From: an uncultured Bacteroides sp.
Lineage (GTDB): Bacteria > Bacteroidota > Bacteroidia > Bacteroidales > Bacteroidaceae
Assembly (NCBI GenBank): GCA_944321495.1
Contig: CALULP010000039.1
Span: forward strand, 1 to 56,798
Direction: 5' to 3'
Length of the DNA: 56,798 nt
The notes below the pieces were generated by a model. The model made no database searches and was not told the origin of the DNA. It saw nothing but the letters and a program-made list of their open reading frames with translations. The position numbers and the translations under genes are program-made. Positions 40,621 through 50,831 of the stretch are shown here, piece by piece (position 1 is the stretch's first letter; every line of letters starts with the position of its first letter).

Positions 40621-43524
40621 TTAAAACAGCGTGTCCTTCGTGTTGAACAGTTTCCGTTCATTCAGCTTTACAACCTTGCCGTATTTTTCCAACCGCTTGG
40701 TGTCAATCAGCTTCTGGTTGCCGATGATGCCGATGCGGTAATTTTTCCCCTTGATGTGCTGTTCGTAGAAGCGTACGATGTCGTCAAAGGTCAGCGCGTC
40801 AATCTTGGGCAGGTTGTCCTTTGCAGGGTCGCCGGTGTACCCCATGCGTTGGAAGATGTCCATCCATTGCGCCTTGGTGCGGAAGTCCGGATGGCTGGTC
40901 AACGCTTCTTGCCGCAGGTAGCTCTTGATGTTGTCTATGCGGTCGGGGTTTTGCGGCATGTCGGTCAGCAGGGACATGAATACATCCACGGCATCGTTCA
41001 CCTTGTCATTCTGTGTGCCGAGGTGGCCGTACAGGAAAGTCTGGTTGCCCGGCAGGCTGGGGGTGACGATGGAAGCATCGGCGTAGTAGGCCATGGAGCG
41101 CTTCTCGCGGATTTCATTCATCATCAGTCCGTTGAAACTGCCCGAGAAATATTGGTTGAAGGCATCGCGCAGCACGTCGTCCTGCTTGTCGTAGGCATTC
41201 ATGGGCAGGCAAAGGAAGATTTGCGCCTGTTCGGCGTCGTTGTTCGGCAGGAAGTAGATGACGTTCTCCTCGGCCTGTGCCAGCGGTTTGTCTTGGGGCG
41301 ATACGGCAGGGCGTTCGTTGGCTACCAGCGGCAGGTTCTTGCTCAGCACTTCGTACACCGTCTCGAAAGGCAGCGTGCCGCAATAGAACATCTCGGCCTC
41401 GTAATTGCTGGCGCGGTTGATGTCGCCCGTCAGTCCGGACACTTGCAGTTCGAGCAACTCCATGTCCGTCAGCTCTGTCAGGTACGAAGACCGGTCACCG
41501 TAGCGCAGGTATTGCGACAGGGCGTCTGCCAGGATGTTCACGTTGTCCTTGCGTTGTTGGCGTGTGCCAAGTAAGGAACCTTTCAGGCTGCTCAGCTGCT
41601 GTTCGTCGAGGGCGGGCATCAGTATCTGCCGGGATAGCAGCTGGCAGGCCTGTACCAGGGTCTCTTCGTAGCCGCGCATGGTGACGTACAGGTAGTCGTC
41701 ATCGGCAGCTACCTGGCAGGTGGCGTTCAGCCGGCTCAGTTCTTCCTTCAGTTGCTGCGGCTCGTAGGCGCCCATCACGCCGGCGTTGTTCATCAGTTCG
41801 GCGGCAATGCCCAGTTGGGGGAATTCCCGTTCGCCTGCCCCGTAGCGTAGGGTAAGGCTGAATACGTTGTTTTCGGGGTTCTGCGTGTAGTACAGTTTGG
41901 AGCGGTCGTTCAGTTTCTGTACCTTCACGTCGCTGAAGTCGATGAACTTCTCTTCTACCTGCCCGATGGCCATGCGCTTGAACTGTTGGGCGTAGGCCGA
42001 CTCTTTGCCTACGGGCGGTTCGATGGGTTTGTAGCCCGGTTTCTTTATCTTGTTGCCCTTGTCGGGTTTGCCTTCCTCGATGTAGAGGGCCAGGTAGTTG
42101 TCGCCCAGGTATTGGCGTGCCACGCGCTTGATGTCCTCGGTAGTGACGCCCATCACCTCGTCCTTGTAGTTCAGCACCTGTCCCAGGTCTTGTTCGTAGA
42201 TGAAGGCGCTCATCAGCAGTTGGCCTTTGAATTCGTTCGACTCCATTTGCAGGTCGAAGTCGCGGCACAGGTTGGCTTTGATGGCGTTCACCTGCCAGTC
42301 CTCAAACTCGCCGTTGGCAATCTTTTCGATGGCTTTCAAGGCTTTCCGTTCGGTGCTTTTGTTCGACTCGAAGCGGCGTTGATTCTCGTCGTACAGCGGG
42401 ATGCACTGCACGATGTTGCGTCCCTGTTCGCGCATGGTCATGGGCGCAGCCCCGCCGCTGGTCAGTTCGCCGTCCAGCACCAGCTTGTCCAGGGTGCCTG
42501 TGTTGCTGCTGTTGCTCAGCAGGGACAGGGCAATCTCCAGCGGTTTTTCGTCCGGATGTCCGGCGGGCACGCCCGGATAGATAAGGCACACGTTGGGGTA
42601 GTAGCCTATCTTGGCGGTGTACTGGGTGCGCCCTTTGATGTTGAGGTCGGGGTACGTCTTGCGGGCGGGCGTGGCTTTTTGCGGCAGGCGTCCGAAGGAG
42701 GCGTTGATGCGGCCTAAAATCTGTTGCGCCTTGATGTTGCCCACCAGGATGAGCACCATGTTTTCGGGCGTGTACCAGTCGTTGTAGAAGTCGATGAGTT
42801 TGCTCAGCCTGGGGTTCTTCAGGTGTTCGGGCAGGCCGATGATGTCCCTTGCATAGGGATGCCCTTCAAAAGCCTTGCTGCGGATGAAGTTGCTTTGCAG
42901 GCTGGAGGGGTCGTCCTGATACATGTTGTACTCCTCGTACACGTTCTCCAGTTCCGACTGGAAGGTGCGGAATACCGGATGGCGGAAGCGTTCCGAAGAA
43001 ATCTCCAGCCACTTGTTTATCTGGTAGGCGGGAAACGAATTGTAGTAGTACGTCAGGTCGAAGCTGGTACCGGCGTTCATGCCTTTTCCGCCCATGCTTT
43101 CCATCAGGTTGGAGAACTCGGTGGACACGCTCACTTTGCCTGCCTGTACCGTCAGGTCGTTAATCTCCTGGCTGATGGCCTCTTTCCGGGCGGGGTCGGT
43201 GGCGTCCGCCATTTCGTCATACTTGGCAATGATTTGTTGGTAAAGGGGTTCTTCGGTGGCCCAGTCCAGTGCCCCGATTTTGTCCGTGCCCTTGAACATC
43301 ACGTGCTCCAGGTAGTGTGCCAGTCCCGTGTATTCTGCCGGGTCGTTGGCAGAGCCTGTGCGCACGGCAACGATGCCGAACACGTCCGATTTTGTGTCGT
43401 CTTCCCAGATGTAGACGGAAAGACCGTTTCTCAGCTTCAAAGCTTTCAGCCCTTGGGCCGATGCCGCAAAAGGCAATCCTACCAGAAACAGCAGTAGGAG
43501 CCATTTCCATGTCAGTGTTTTCAT
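40621..43524 (-). CDS. M16-family zinc peptidase, exported
   Basis: A 967-aa pitrilysin-type peptidase with a signal peptide (WLLLLFLVGLPFAASAQG), so it is periplasmic. The inverted zinc motif is in LAHYLEHVMFKG (HxxEH), and the third ligand is the glutamate in LENVYEEYNMY. Four M16 domains follow in the usual order; the second half lacks a zinc motif. Such enzymes degrade peptides of limited length. Of the in-frame starts, ATG 43524 fits the signal peptide best; 43533 is an alternative. Confidence 0.93.
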   Translation of the reverse strand: MKTLTWKWLLLLFLVGLPFAASAQGLKALKLRNGLSVYIWEDDTKSDVFGIVAVRTGSANDPAEYTGLAHYLEHVMFKGTDKIGALDWATEEPLYQQIIAKYDEMADATDPARKEAISQEINDLTVQAGKVSVSTEFSNLMESMGGKGMNAGTSFDLTYYYNSFPAYQINKWLEISSERFRHPVFRTFQSELENVYEEYNMYQDDPSSLQSNFIRSKAFEGHPYARDIIGLPEHLKNPRLSKLIDFYNDWYTPENMVLILVGNIKAQQILGRINASFGRLPQKATPARKTYPDLNIKGRTQYTAKIGYYPNVCLIYPGVPAGHPDEKPLEIALSLLSNSSNTGTLDKLVLDGELTSGGAAPMTMREQGRNIVQCIPLYDENQRRFESNKSTERKALKAIEKIANGEFEDWQVNAIKANLCRDFDLQMESNEFKGQLLMSAFIYEQDLGQVLNYKDEVMGVTTEDIKRVARQYLGDNYLALYIEEGKPDKGNKIKKPGYKPIEPPVGKESAYAQQFKRMAIGQVEEKFIDFSDVKVQKLNDRSKLYYTQNPENNVFSLTLRYGAGEREFPQLGIAAELMNNAGVMGAYEPQQLKEELSRLNATCQVAADDDYLYVTMRGYEETLVQACQLLSRQILMPALDEQQLSSLKGSLLGTRQQRKDNVNILADALSQYLRYGDRSSYLTELTDMELLELQVSGLTGDINRASNYEAEMFYCGTLPFETVYEVLSKNLPLVANERPAVSPQDKPLAQAEENVIYFLPNNDAEQAQIFLCLPMNAYDKQDDVLRDAFNQYFSGSFNGLMMNEIREKRSMAYYADASIVTPSLPGNQTFLYGHLGTQNDKVNDAVDVFMSLLTDMPQNPDRIDNIKSYLRQEALTSHPDFRTKAQWMDIFQRMGYTGDPAKDNLPKIDALTFDDIVRFYEQHIKGKNYRIGIIGNQKLIDTKRLEKYGKVVKLNERKLFNTKDTLF

Positions 43525-43576
43525 ACGAATCATAAAGTGTTTTGTCCTCAAATAACGTGTTTTCTCTAATGAGTGC

Positions 43577-43584
43577 CAAAACTA
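43577..43584 (-). promoter_or_regulatory. Candidate -7 box for the M16 peptidase
   Basis: On the minus strand this reads TAGTTTTG, a match to TAnnTTTG, 53 bases before the ATG. A TTCG lies 21 bases further upstream, a near match to the -33 box. Confidence 0.45.
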
Positions 43585-43659
43585 TGAAAAAAATCACAGA
43601 CGAAGGAAGAAAAAGGGGGAAAAGAGTGATTAGTGAGGAGTGATTAGTGAGGAAAAAAA

Positions 43660-43685
43660 GAGGATGCCCCCGAGAGGGCATCCTC
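43660..43685 (-). terminator. Terminator of the fimbrial operon
   Basis: A 10-bp stem (GAGGATGCCC and its complement, loop of six) followed on the minus strand by seven T. It lies about 130 bases after the stop of the last fimbrial gene. A second small hairpin (TCTCGCC-TCAC-GGCGAGA, 43765-43782) precedes it. Confidence 0.85.
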
Positions 43686-43815
43686 AGCAAACAAAACAAA
43701 CAAACGTTTAGAAGCACGAAAGCTTCCTACGTTACTCTCCCGTCTTCGCCAAGTGGGAGAGGCCTCTCGCCTCACGGCGAGAATGAAGAAATAGCCGATG
43801 ACTATTCTTTTCTTC

Positions 43816-46734
43816 TTATTCTTTTTTCACCAGCGGGATGGTGACGCCGTTGCCCATGATGTCTTGGAGCAGGAGGCTGTTGCTGGTAAATTCGTTTTTG
43901 TCCGTCACGCGCATCCAGCGCACGGTTACCCGGTCGGTGGCGTTCAGGTTGTACTCGCTGCGCAGGGTCAGTTCGTAGTTTACTTTGTTTTGTCCATTGG
44001 GGTTAAACAGGTTGAACGTGCCGATGCGTGTGCCGTCGCTTACGCGCTCCAGTATGACGTAGGGGTTTTCTATGTGGAAGGTTACGCCTTCGGGCAACTG
44101 TATCGTCCCGCTGAGGGGCGTGTTGGCGAGGGTGACTTCCTTGTCATTGAAGCCCACGCTGTTGTCGGTGCTGAAGCGCAGGGGTTCGCCGCTGGCCAGG
44201 CGGTTGGCCCGGAAGCGGAAGGTTTGCGTCGCTGCGGCATTCTGTAACAGATAGGTCCACATCGTGCCGTTGTGCGTCCAGCCTTCTCCTGCCGGTTCAA
44301 AATGCTCGGTTTCCACGTTGAAGCCGAAGGTTTTGCCTTGTGCCTTCTGCGGGATGCCGATTCGCAGGTACAGGTCTTGTCCCTCGCCGTAGGGCAGGGA
44401 GTAGGTTTCGCCGTCTGCAAGTTCTTCGTAGTTGCTTCCTGTGGCCGATAGGGCGACGGTGAAGTCCATGCGTCCCGTGGTTCTCAGCGTTACGCTGGCG
44501 GAGCGGAAGGCATTGGCGCGTGGCAAATTGCTTTCCAAGGCATAGGCTCCGGTGAAGCCCATGTTGGCCGGATAGCCTTCTGCCGACCGCGCCGTGAGCG
44601 CCACGTAGCTGTCGAACACCGGGCTGATGCTTTCAAACGTCAGCGTGTTCTTCGCCTGCGTTGCGGTATAGGCGGCGTAGTGGTTGCCATACGGGTCTGT
44701 GGCGGATGTTGCCCCTGCCCATGTGGGTTTCAGTACTTCCTTGTCGTAATATACCCACAGGGTAGTTCCGTTCCCGCTCGGGGTGATTTCATTGAAACGG
44801 TTGTTGTCCAGCGTGCCCAAGGTAAACGGTATCTCTATGGTTTCCCCCGTCACCGGGTCAAGTTGGTTTATCGTCCGTGTGGCATAGTTATTCTCCGTAT
44901 CCCCGTTGTCCAGCAGGATGCGGCGGGCGTCGTTCTTCGGCTGGAAAGCAAAGTACAGGTCGCGTTGGCGGAACAGGTCGTTGCCTGTCTGCGGGTCATC
45001 GCCCTCCATGTAAATGTGGAATTCCTCCTGACGGTTTACGCCGCCGCTGGAAAGGTCGGTCAGAATGGTGCGGAAGTTCACCCGGTGTTCGCCGGTATTC
45101 TTGGCGGTGTAGACGTATTTGTAGTTCCAGTCTTTTTTTACTTCTACGCTTTGCCATGACTGCGTAGTGGAGTTCCACCAGTCCACGTTGTAGATGTTCT
45201 CCTCCATCACTACCGCCAGCGGCTGGTCTGCCCTTGCGTCTATCAGGTCGCAGCCGAACTTCACTTCTACGGGCAGCAGCTCTTGCGGGAAGTCGTCGGG
45301 GATGTGGAACAGCACGGTGATGGCTTCGCCGTCCAGCAAGGGTATTTCCGAGCTGACCCATACGGGCGAGAACTCGAACAGCTGGCTGGTAATGACCTGT
45401 ACGCGGCGCGACAGCGCGCCGGCTTTCACCTGGAGCGTTCCGCGCGTCAGTCCCTGTTGTGCCGGGCGGTTGACGTGGAGGGTGATGGTTCCTTTGTAGG
45501 TTTGGCTGTCCCAGACGATGTCTTGGGGCGCTATCTCGTTGCTGGCGGTTACGCCCTCGTTGTCTATCCAGCTCACTACCGGCTGTTCTGTGCCGTTGTA
45601 ATAGAAATCGATGGTTATCTCTCCGGATTCGTCTTCCTGGTAGAGCACGGTGGTTTCGCCCTCAATGCGCAGGGTGATGTTTCCGCTGCTTACTTCGGGC
45701 ACCACGTCGTCTACGGTAATCCACGGGTTGTTGGCGGGCGTGGCGTCCTTCGCTTCTTCAAAAGAGCCTACGCCGTAGGCGGTGTTCACATTCCAGATTT
45801 CGATGAGGTATTTGTGGTTGCGGATGATGGGGTACGGTTCTTTGTCTTTATCCACCAGCATGATTTTGTAGTACAGCTCCGTACCGCCCTTTTTGATTTT
45901 CATGATGACGTACACCTGGTCATCCTCCGGGTTGGGGGTCTCGAACAGGTAGCGCGGGTCGTTTGTACCTTCTTTTTGACTTTGCGAGGCTTCGCCCACA
46001 TCCTGGTCATCGCTTTGCTTGACGTTGTAGGCTTCGGGCAGGGTGGTCACGAAGTCATATTCATTAAGATTGAAAAGGAAACCGTCCCCGCCTTCCAGAT
46101 TCTGTTCCGAGGAGTTGAACGGGGCTACCGTGCCGTAGGCATATTGGTTGCAGATGGCCCAGCCGGTTACTTCCAGTCCTGTATTCTGTATGTTGTAGTC
46201 CACCAGCGCCTGGTTGCGGTAGAGGATAATGGTACGGTTTTCCAAGTTGGGGACATCGGTAAACGTTTCCCGTCCCCAGTACACCAGGTTGCCGCTGGAG
46301 GAAACGAGCGGGGCAATGACTTCGTTTTCGTGTCGGCCTATGTTGTCCTGGTCGCTGAAGTTGTCCATGTTGACGTTGGCCAGGAAGTGCAGCCGCCGGG
46401 TGGACGAAGGCACTTGGGCGGTAAAGGTTCCTGTGCCGCCTGCGGTGCCCTGTACGTTGTTGGTCTGCTCCGCCAATACGCGGCTCACCATGTAGCCTTC
46501 CTCGTTGAACGCCACGAGCCACAGGGTGTTGATGCGTTCGCCGTTGATGTCCACCGACTTGGTCAGTTTCAGCTCGGGGATGTTGGTGCTGAAGGCCAAG
46601 GTCACCATGCCGTTTTCGTCCACCACGCCGGGGCGCGAGGGCGACACCAGTGCATCGTCCGTGCAGGCGGAGGCGGCAAGCAGTGCCACTCCTGCCAGTA
46701 TCCTCATCAGTTTATGTGCTATTGTTCGTATCAT
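43816..46734 (-). CDS. Large fimbrial lipoprotein (DUF4906-like, probable tip or minor subunit)
   Basis: A 972-aa lipoprotein: signal sequence with LMRILAGVALLAASACTDD, Cys as the lipidation site. The N-terminal part (LAFSTNIPELKLTKSVDING) resembles fimbrillin-type domains with a cleavage-prone segment. The rest is long and beta-rich, with a BACON- or Ig-like pattern (RVQVITSQLFEFSPVWV) and no catalytic motif. It is the last gene of the operon, 11 bases after the previous stop. Position and size suggest a tip adhesin or minor subunit. ATG 46734 is chosen over upstream in-frame starts because it begins the signal peptide. Confidence 0.75.
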   Translation of the reverse strand: MIRTIAHKLMRILAGVALLAASACTDDALVSPSRPGVVDENGMVTLAFSTNIPELKLTKSVDINGERINTLWLVAFNEEGYMVSRVLAEQTNNVQGTAGGTGTFTAQVPSSTRRLHFLANVNMDNFSDQDNIGRHENEVIAPLVSSSGNLVYWGRETFTDVPNLENRTIILYRNQALVDYNIQNTGLEVTGWAICNQYAYGTVAPFNSSEQNLEGGDGFLFNLNEYDFVTTLPEAYNVKQSDDQDVGEASQSQKEGTNDPRYLFETPNPEDDQVYVIMKIKKGGTELYYKIMLVDKDKEPYPIIRNHKYLIEIWNVNTAYGVGSFEEAKDATPANNPWITVDDVVPEVSSGNITLRIEGETTVLYQEDESGEITIDFYYNGTEQPVVSWIDNEGVTASNEIAPQDIVWDSQTYKGTITLHVNRPAQQGLTRGTLQVKAGALSRRVQVITSQLFEFSPVWVSSEIPLLDGEAITVLFHIPDDFPQELLPVEVKFGCDLIDARADQPLAVVMEENIYNVDWWNSTTQSWQSVEVKKDWNYKYVYTAKNTGEHRVNFRTILTDLSSGGVNRQEEFHIYMEGDDPQTGNDLFRQRDLYFAFQPKNDARRILLDNGDTENNYATRTINQLDPVTGETIEIPFTLGTLDNNRFNEITPSGNGTTLWVYYDKEVLKPTWAGATSATDPYGNHYAAYTATQAKNTLTFESISPVFDSYVALTARSAEGYPANMGFTGAYALESNLPRANAFRSASVTLRTTGRMDFTVALSATGSNYEELADGETYSLPYGEGQDLYLRIGIPQKAQGKTFGFNVETEHFEPAGEGWTHNGTMWTYLLQNAAATQTFRFRANRLASGEPLRFSTDNSVGFNDKEVTLANTPLSGTIQLPEGVTFHIENPYVILERVSDGTRIGTFNLFNPNGQNKVNYELTLRSEYNLNATDRVTVRWMRVTDKNEFTSNSLLLQDIMGNGVTIPLVKKE

Positions 46735-46744
46735 GTTCTTCGGG

Positions 46745-49117
46745 TCATTCGTTGTTGGTTTGTAAGAATACGTCATCGGGTTTGACGTCGCGGATGCAGC
46801 GGACGGCAATGTCACCACTGTCTGTCCCCTTGCCGGGCACATGGGATGCCCCCAGTCCATTGTTGGCATCTTCCCATGCCACGTAGTAATAATCACCGCT
46901 GAGCACTTCGTCCATGACATCCTCGGCATTATCATCGTTCTGATAACCTGCTATGACTTCTATTTCTGCAGTAGTAGGCAGGCGCCAGTCTGTCAGGTGT
47001 TGTGTTTTCCCATCTTGGTCTTTATAGGTTTCCACATAGTAAGCACAATGCTCACGGGCTTTATTCCAGTCAAATTCAGAAGCCAATACAGTACCCAATT
47101 GGGAAGCTAACATGAAAGAAGGGGAAACCAATTGGTCGTTTTCTTGGGTATTGATGGCTGCCTCTTGATTGTTGTAAGCTCCTACTTTTTCCGTCAGTGG
47201 ATGAGCTATATTATATTTATCCGAAGTTTGGGTAATCGTGACAAAATACATCATGTTATTACTTGGAAAACCACCACTATAATTATAACTACTTGCATTC
47301 TCAGTTTGTACCTCCCATGATGGACTTCCGAACCAACCTCCGGATTTATTCCAATACCATCCTCTGATTCCATTGTTGGTTTCAACTTTAGGTACAAAAG
47401 CGTAGCTATATCCTATCCAATTCCGAGCGTGTATTGTATTGGATCTAATTCCGTCATCTGTTCCATGTTCCTCATAAGTTCCTCCTGCTTCTTTCAAGTC
47501 ATCCCGATAGGAATAATATCCTTGTATAGGCTGTATATACTCCAGCGGATATTGCTCCACCACTACATACGTGGTATCTGTCCTGTTTGTTACCTTTAGC
47601 GTAATGTACCGTTTGGTTACGTTGGTGGGGCTGGGCGAGGATAAGGAAATGGTTCCGGAAGTCGTGTTCTTGTTCCAAGTCAGGTCGTCATTTCCGACAA
47701 TGTTGGTAGAGCGTTTGTTATTGTCCTTATCCACAAAGTACACGGCAGGGATGGTGTTTCCGTTGCCGGGATAAGTGAAGTCGATGCCTGCTGCCGTGGC
47801 TTCCGCCTGGCTGTTGAAGCCCGCCAAGGTGACTGTCACCGGCGAGGAGGAATAAAATCCCAAGTCGTCAAACCCGTCGGCATCGCGGATAACCTTGTGG
47901 TAGTCGCTCAACACCAGGAACGTGGGGTTGTCGTCGTCGCCCACTCCGACGGTTTCGGTTTTCCATTCGGCTGTCTCGAACTGCACGTCGGTCAGTTCTA
48001 CCGGCTGGTCGATGGTGGAAGTGCCCAGCATGTCTGCCTTGGCGTTGATTTGGTAGAAAGTGTTGCGTTGCAACGCTTGGGTTTTGGTGTTGGCAATGAT
48101 GGGGACTTTGTAGAAGTTGTGTTCATATTGTACTTCTTGTCCATTGTCTGTCAAGTTGCCCGGCAGGTCTATCAGCAGCATCGTTTCGTTCTCCACCAGG
48201 TCGTCCCAACGGTTGATGTAGGCGTAGAAGCGTACGGTGCTGCCCTCCCAGTCGTTGTTGTCGCCTCTTGCGGAAATGAAATTTTCGCTGAAAGCCTTTT
48301 CCACCTCGGTCGTTGTCCCTTCCCCATAGGCAGGCGTAGTCTGGAAGCCCCGTTGGTCGGGGTCGAGCGGATTGCCGCCTGCTATGGCGGGGGTGCGGGT
48401 GGCGTAGTTGGCTACCTGTATGCGCAGGCCGGTGGGCCGGAATACTTTGCGCCACGCCTCGGAGAAGTTCAAGGTCATTTCTACCTTGACGGCGGCGCGG
48501 TTGAGCGAAACGGGCAGCGTATAGATGTTGCCCGCTTCTGCCGCTGTTTCCAGTTGGTCGTAGGTCACGGTCGTTTGCCCGTCCATCAGGAAGGTTTTGC
48601 CTTCCATCTCGTCGGTTGTGCCGCCCGTGGTGGTATTTTTGTTCATGCCTTCCCAGTAGACAATCTCCGGGTCTGCTGCTACCAGGGCTTTCAAGCCGTC
48701 CAGGTCGGTGATGTTTTCTAAGTTGCCGTCCCCCTTGTAGTTGGCTATGACGTACACTTCGTAGCTGCTGTTGTTTGAGTCAAAGTTATCCAGCCAGTCG
48801 GAGCCGCTGTACACGGTTACTGTCCCGTCGTTGCCTACGTTATCGGCATGTGCATGTTTGTTTAGCGTTTTGTTGGGGTTGAAGATGAACACATCCGCCG
48901 TCTCTATGAGGTTTTCGTTCAAGGTATCAACGCCTGCACTGCGTGTGCTGATCGTTGTTTCCCCATTGACTTGCAGGTTGAGGTGCAGTCCCGGCGACAG
49001 GGGCGTTTCGGGCGATGCGGGCGAAACCAGGTCGTCGGCAATGCACGAGGCCAAGGCTCCTGCCAGCAGGCAGCAGGCAAGGCGGGTGAAGGTGTGTATG
49101 ATTCGTGTGGCGTTCAT
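46745..49117 (-). CDS. Fimbrial lipoprotein with C-terminal lectin-like domain
   Basis: A 790-aa lipoprotein (LACCLLAGALASCIADD). The N-terminal half is fimbrillin-like (NLQVNGETTISTRSAGVDTL, then LIETADVFIFNPNKTLNKHA). The C-terminal 150 residues hold a DUF1566/Fib_succ_major-like domain: WNKAREHCAYYVETYKDQDG, DWRLPTTAEIEVIAGYQ, and the ending DSGDIAVRCIRDV. That domain type has a C-type-lectin-like fold in related proteins, which would suit a ligand-binding tip. It is in the fimbrial operon, 21 bases after the preceding gene. Confidence 0.75.
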   Translation of the reverse strand: MNATRIIHTFTRLACCLLAGALASCIADDLVSPASPETPLSPGLHLNLQVNGETTISTRSAGVDTLNENLIETADVFIFNPNKTLNKHAHADNVGNDGTVTVYSGSDWLDNFDSNNSSYEVYVIANYKGDGNLENITDLDGLKALVAADPEIVYWEGMNKNTTTGGTTDEMEGKTFLMDGQTTVTYDQLETAAEAGNIYTLPVSLNRAAVKVEMTLNFSEAWRKVFRPTGLRIQVANYATRTPAIAGGNPLDPDQRGFQTTPAYGEGTTTEVEKAFSENFISARGDNNDWEGSTVRFYAYINRWDDLVENETMLLIDLPGNLTDNGQEVQYEHNFYKVPIIANTKTQALQRNTFYQINAKADMLGTSTIDQPVELTDVQFETAEWKTETVGVGDDDNPTFLVLSDYHKVIRDADGFDDLGFYSSSPVTVTLAGFNSQAEATAAGIDFTYPGNGNTIPAVYFVDKDNNKRSTNIVGNDDLTWNKNTTSGTISLSSPSPTNVTKRYITLKVTNRTDTTYVVVEQYPLEYIQPIQGYYSYRDDLKEAGGTYEEHGTDDGIRSNTIHARNWIGYSYAFVPKVETNNGIRGWYWNKSGGWFGSPSWEVQTENASSYNYSGGFPSNNMMYFVTITQTSDKYNIAHPLTEKVGAYNNQEAAINTQENDQLVSPSFMLASQLGTVLASEFDWNKAREHCAYYVETYKDQDGKTQHLTDWRLPTTAEIEVIAGYQNDDNAEDVMDEVLSGDYYYVAWEDANNGLGASHVPGKGTDSGDIAVRCIRDVKPDDVFLQTNNE

Positions 49118-49138
49118 TGCTGTTTCTCCTTTCTGTGG

Positions 49139-50704
49139 TTAAGGCTGTGGCTCTTCGTTGTTTCCATTAGCGGTGTTCCAGATGGCATCGCCCTCCGAGG
49201 CCGACACTTGGCAGATGCAGATGGAGGTGCCGTCTTTGCTATATGACATGTCGCTGTCAAACTGTTGTTTGGTGCTTTGTGCCGTGCCGATGGTGATGTA
49301 CAGCTCGGTTTCGCGCACTGTGCCGGCGTCATACTCCTTGGTGGGGCGCACGCGGATGGCTATGCCCTTTGTGCTTCCTCCCACGCCGGTAGACTGGTAG
49401 CTGTCGTCTTCCACAAACTCAAAGTCCAGTGCATTGGTGAGGTGTGCCGTCCAGCGCACGCCTTCGGGGCTTGTCATGTTCAGGGTAAGGGTGAACTGGC
49501 GGTCGGAAGCGCCGGCGCTTTCGCTGTATTGTGTGGCGTAAACCTTTGTTCTTTGCGGTACTTCGCGCATGTTGGTGTTGGTGAGGGTGAATTGTCCGCC
49601 GTCCGAAATCACGTAGTTGTGTTTCTGGTCTTGCCAGTCTTGTACTTCGCATCGTACCGCAAGCCCGCCCTTCTCGATGATGAGGCACTTCACGTTGTAC
49701 TTGCAGTTGGTCTTGGCGATGGGGGGCAGGTAGACGTTTGCCGTTTTCTTCGCGCCGTTCAGGGTGTAGGCGATTTCCAGGTAGGGGGAATCCACCTGTT
49801 CTATGTTTTCCCAGTCGGTGGTCCATTTGCTGGAGCCGTCCCGGTCCAAGGCTACGGGCTTGGTAAAGCTTTCGTTCCCGTAGTTCCCGGTCTTTTGTTC
49901 GTCTTCCGGCACCACGGTGCTTACCGTGATGGCTTCATTGGTTGCCGAAAGGAAAGTATATTCGTCTGTATGGTTGTTGTTCCGGTCCGTAGTATAGTCT
50001 GTTGCAATATCCCGGTCGCTGAAATACCCGTAGCGGGAATAGTTGTGCAGTTTTACGCCCGTTACCGTGGCTGTGCAGGTGGCGGTCGATTTGGCGAAGA
50101 AGATGTTCAGCAGGGAGTAGGGGCGCGACAGTGCGCAAGTCACCTGTTGCACTCGTCCTTCGGGAATACCGGTTCCCGGTACTTGTACGTTTGTAGTCTT
50201 TCCGGTCAGCAGGTCGCCGGGGTTGCGGCCGATCTTTTCTACCAGGAAGCCGGCACGCTCTAACGTTTCTTTGGATGTGTTTTCGGTCAGGTCATATTGG
50301 CTGTCTGTGCTTGCGGCGTCTTCGTTTGCCACCACGTAGAAGTCCAGGTTGCCGCCTTCGGTCAGGCGGAAGGGCACGTAGTAGGCTTGGCCTGTGGCCT
50401 GGAGGTTCATGTTTTCGTAGTAGCCTACGCGCGTTCGTCCTTTGAATACATATACGCGCAACTGGCGGATGCCGCTTACACCGGTTTCATCGCCGGGCGC
50501 ACGCGTGGTGGCGGTTTGCGGGTCGATGAGCAGGCGCACCATGTATTCGCCCTCGCCGGCAGCGGGAGCAGGCTCATCCTGAATGCAGGCGGCAGGCAGT
50601 AACAGGAGCAGGAGCAAGGCGGTCCATCCCGCCGGCTTTCCCGTCCGGTGCAGCTGGGGTTTCCGCCACCGCTTGCCTATGCTATGTATATGCAATCTGT
50701 TCAT
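49139..50704 (-). CDS. Fimbrillin-like lipoprotein (accessory fimbrial subunit)
   Basis: A 521-aa lipoprotein with a cationic N-terminus and LLLLLLLPAACIQDE as lipobox. The mature part begins with a fimbrillin-like strand pattern (EYMVRLLIDPQTATTRAPGD, then IRQLRVYVFKGRTRVGYYEN) and continues as beta-rich sequence. It most likely matches the FimC- or Mfa3-like accessory position after the anchor gene. The family is otherwise not recognised. It follows a gap of about 180 bases that holds ACAATTG-type repeats and three 22-bp tandem repeats. Confidence 0.75.
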   Translation of the reverse strand: MNRLHIHSIGKRWRKPQLHRTGKPAGWTALLLLLLLPAACIQDEPAPAAGEGEYMVRLLIDPQTATTRAPGDETGVSGIRQLRVYVFKGRTRVGYYENMNLQATGQAYYVPFRLTEGGNLDFYVVANEDAASTDSQYDLTENTSKETLERAGFLVEKIGRNPGDLLTGKTTNVQVPGTGIPEGRVQQVTCALSRPYSLLNIFFAKSTATCTATVTGVKLHNYSRYGYFSDRDIATDYTTDRNNNHTDEYTFLSATNEAITVSTVVPEDEQKTGNYGNESFTKPVALDRDGSSKWTTDWENIEQVDSPYLEIAYTLNGAKKTANVYLPPIAKTNCKYNVKCLIIEKGGLAVRCEVQDWQDQKHNYVISDGGQFTLTNTNMREVPQRTKVYATQYSESAGASDRQFTLTLNMTSPEGVRWTAHLTNALDFEFVEDDSYQSTGVGGSTKGIAIRVRPTKEYDAGTVRETELYITIGTAQSTKQQFDSDMSYSKDGTSICICQVSASEGDAIWNTANGNNEEPQP

Positions 50705-50831
50705 TCCTCTTCAATTGACAATGTACAATGGACAATCCTTTTCAATTGACAATGGATAATTGACAATTGACAATTATTCCACTGTAAATCTGGGTTAATG
50801 GGTTGTGGTTTGTTTCCTTGTTGAATCCGTT

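Noticed and set aside
45283..46785. Plus-strand open frame of 500 codons antisense to the large fimbrial lipoprotein
   Set aside because: The minus strand has a lipoprotein signal and continuous fimbrillin-like sequence; the antisense product is low-complexity and lacks motifs.
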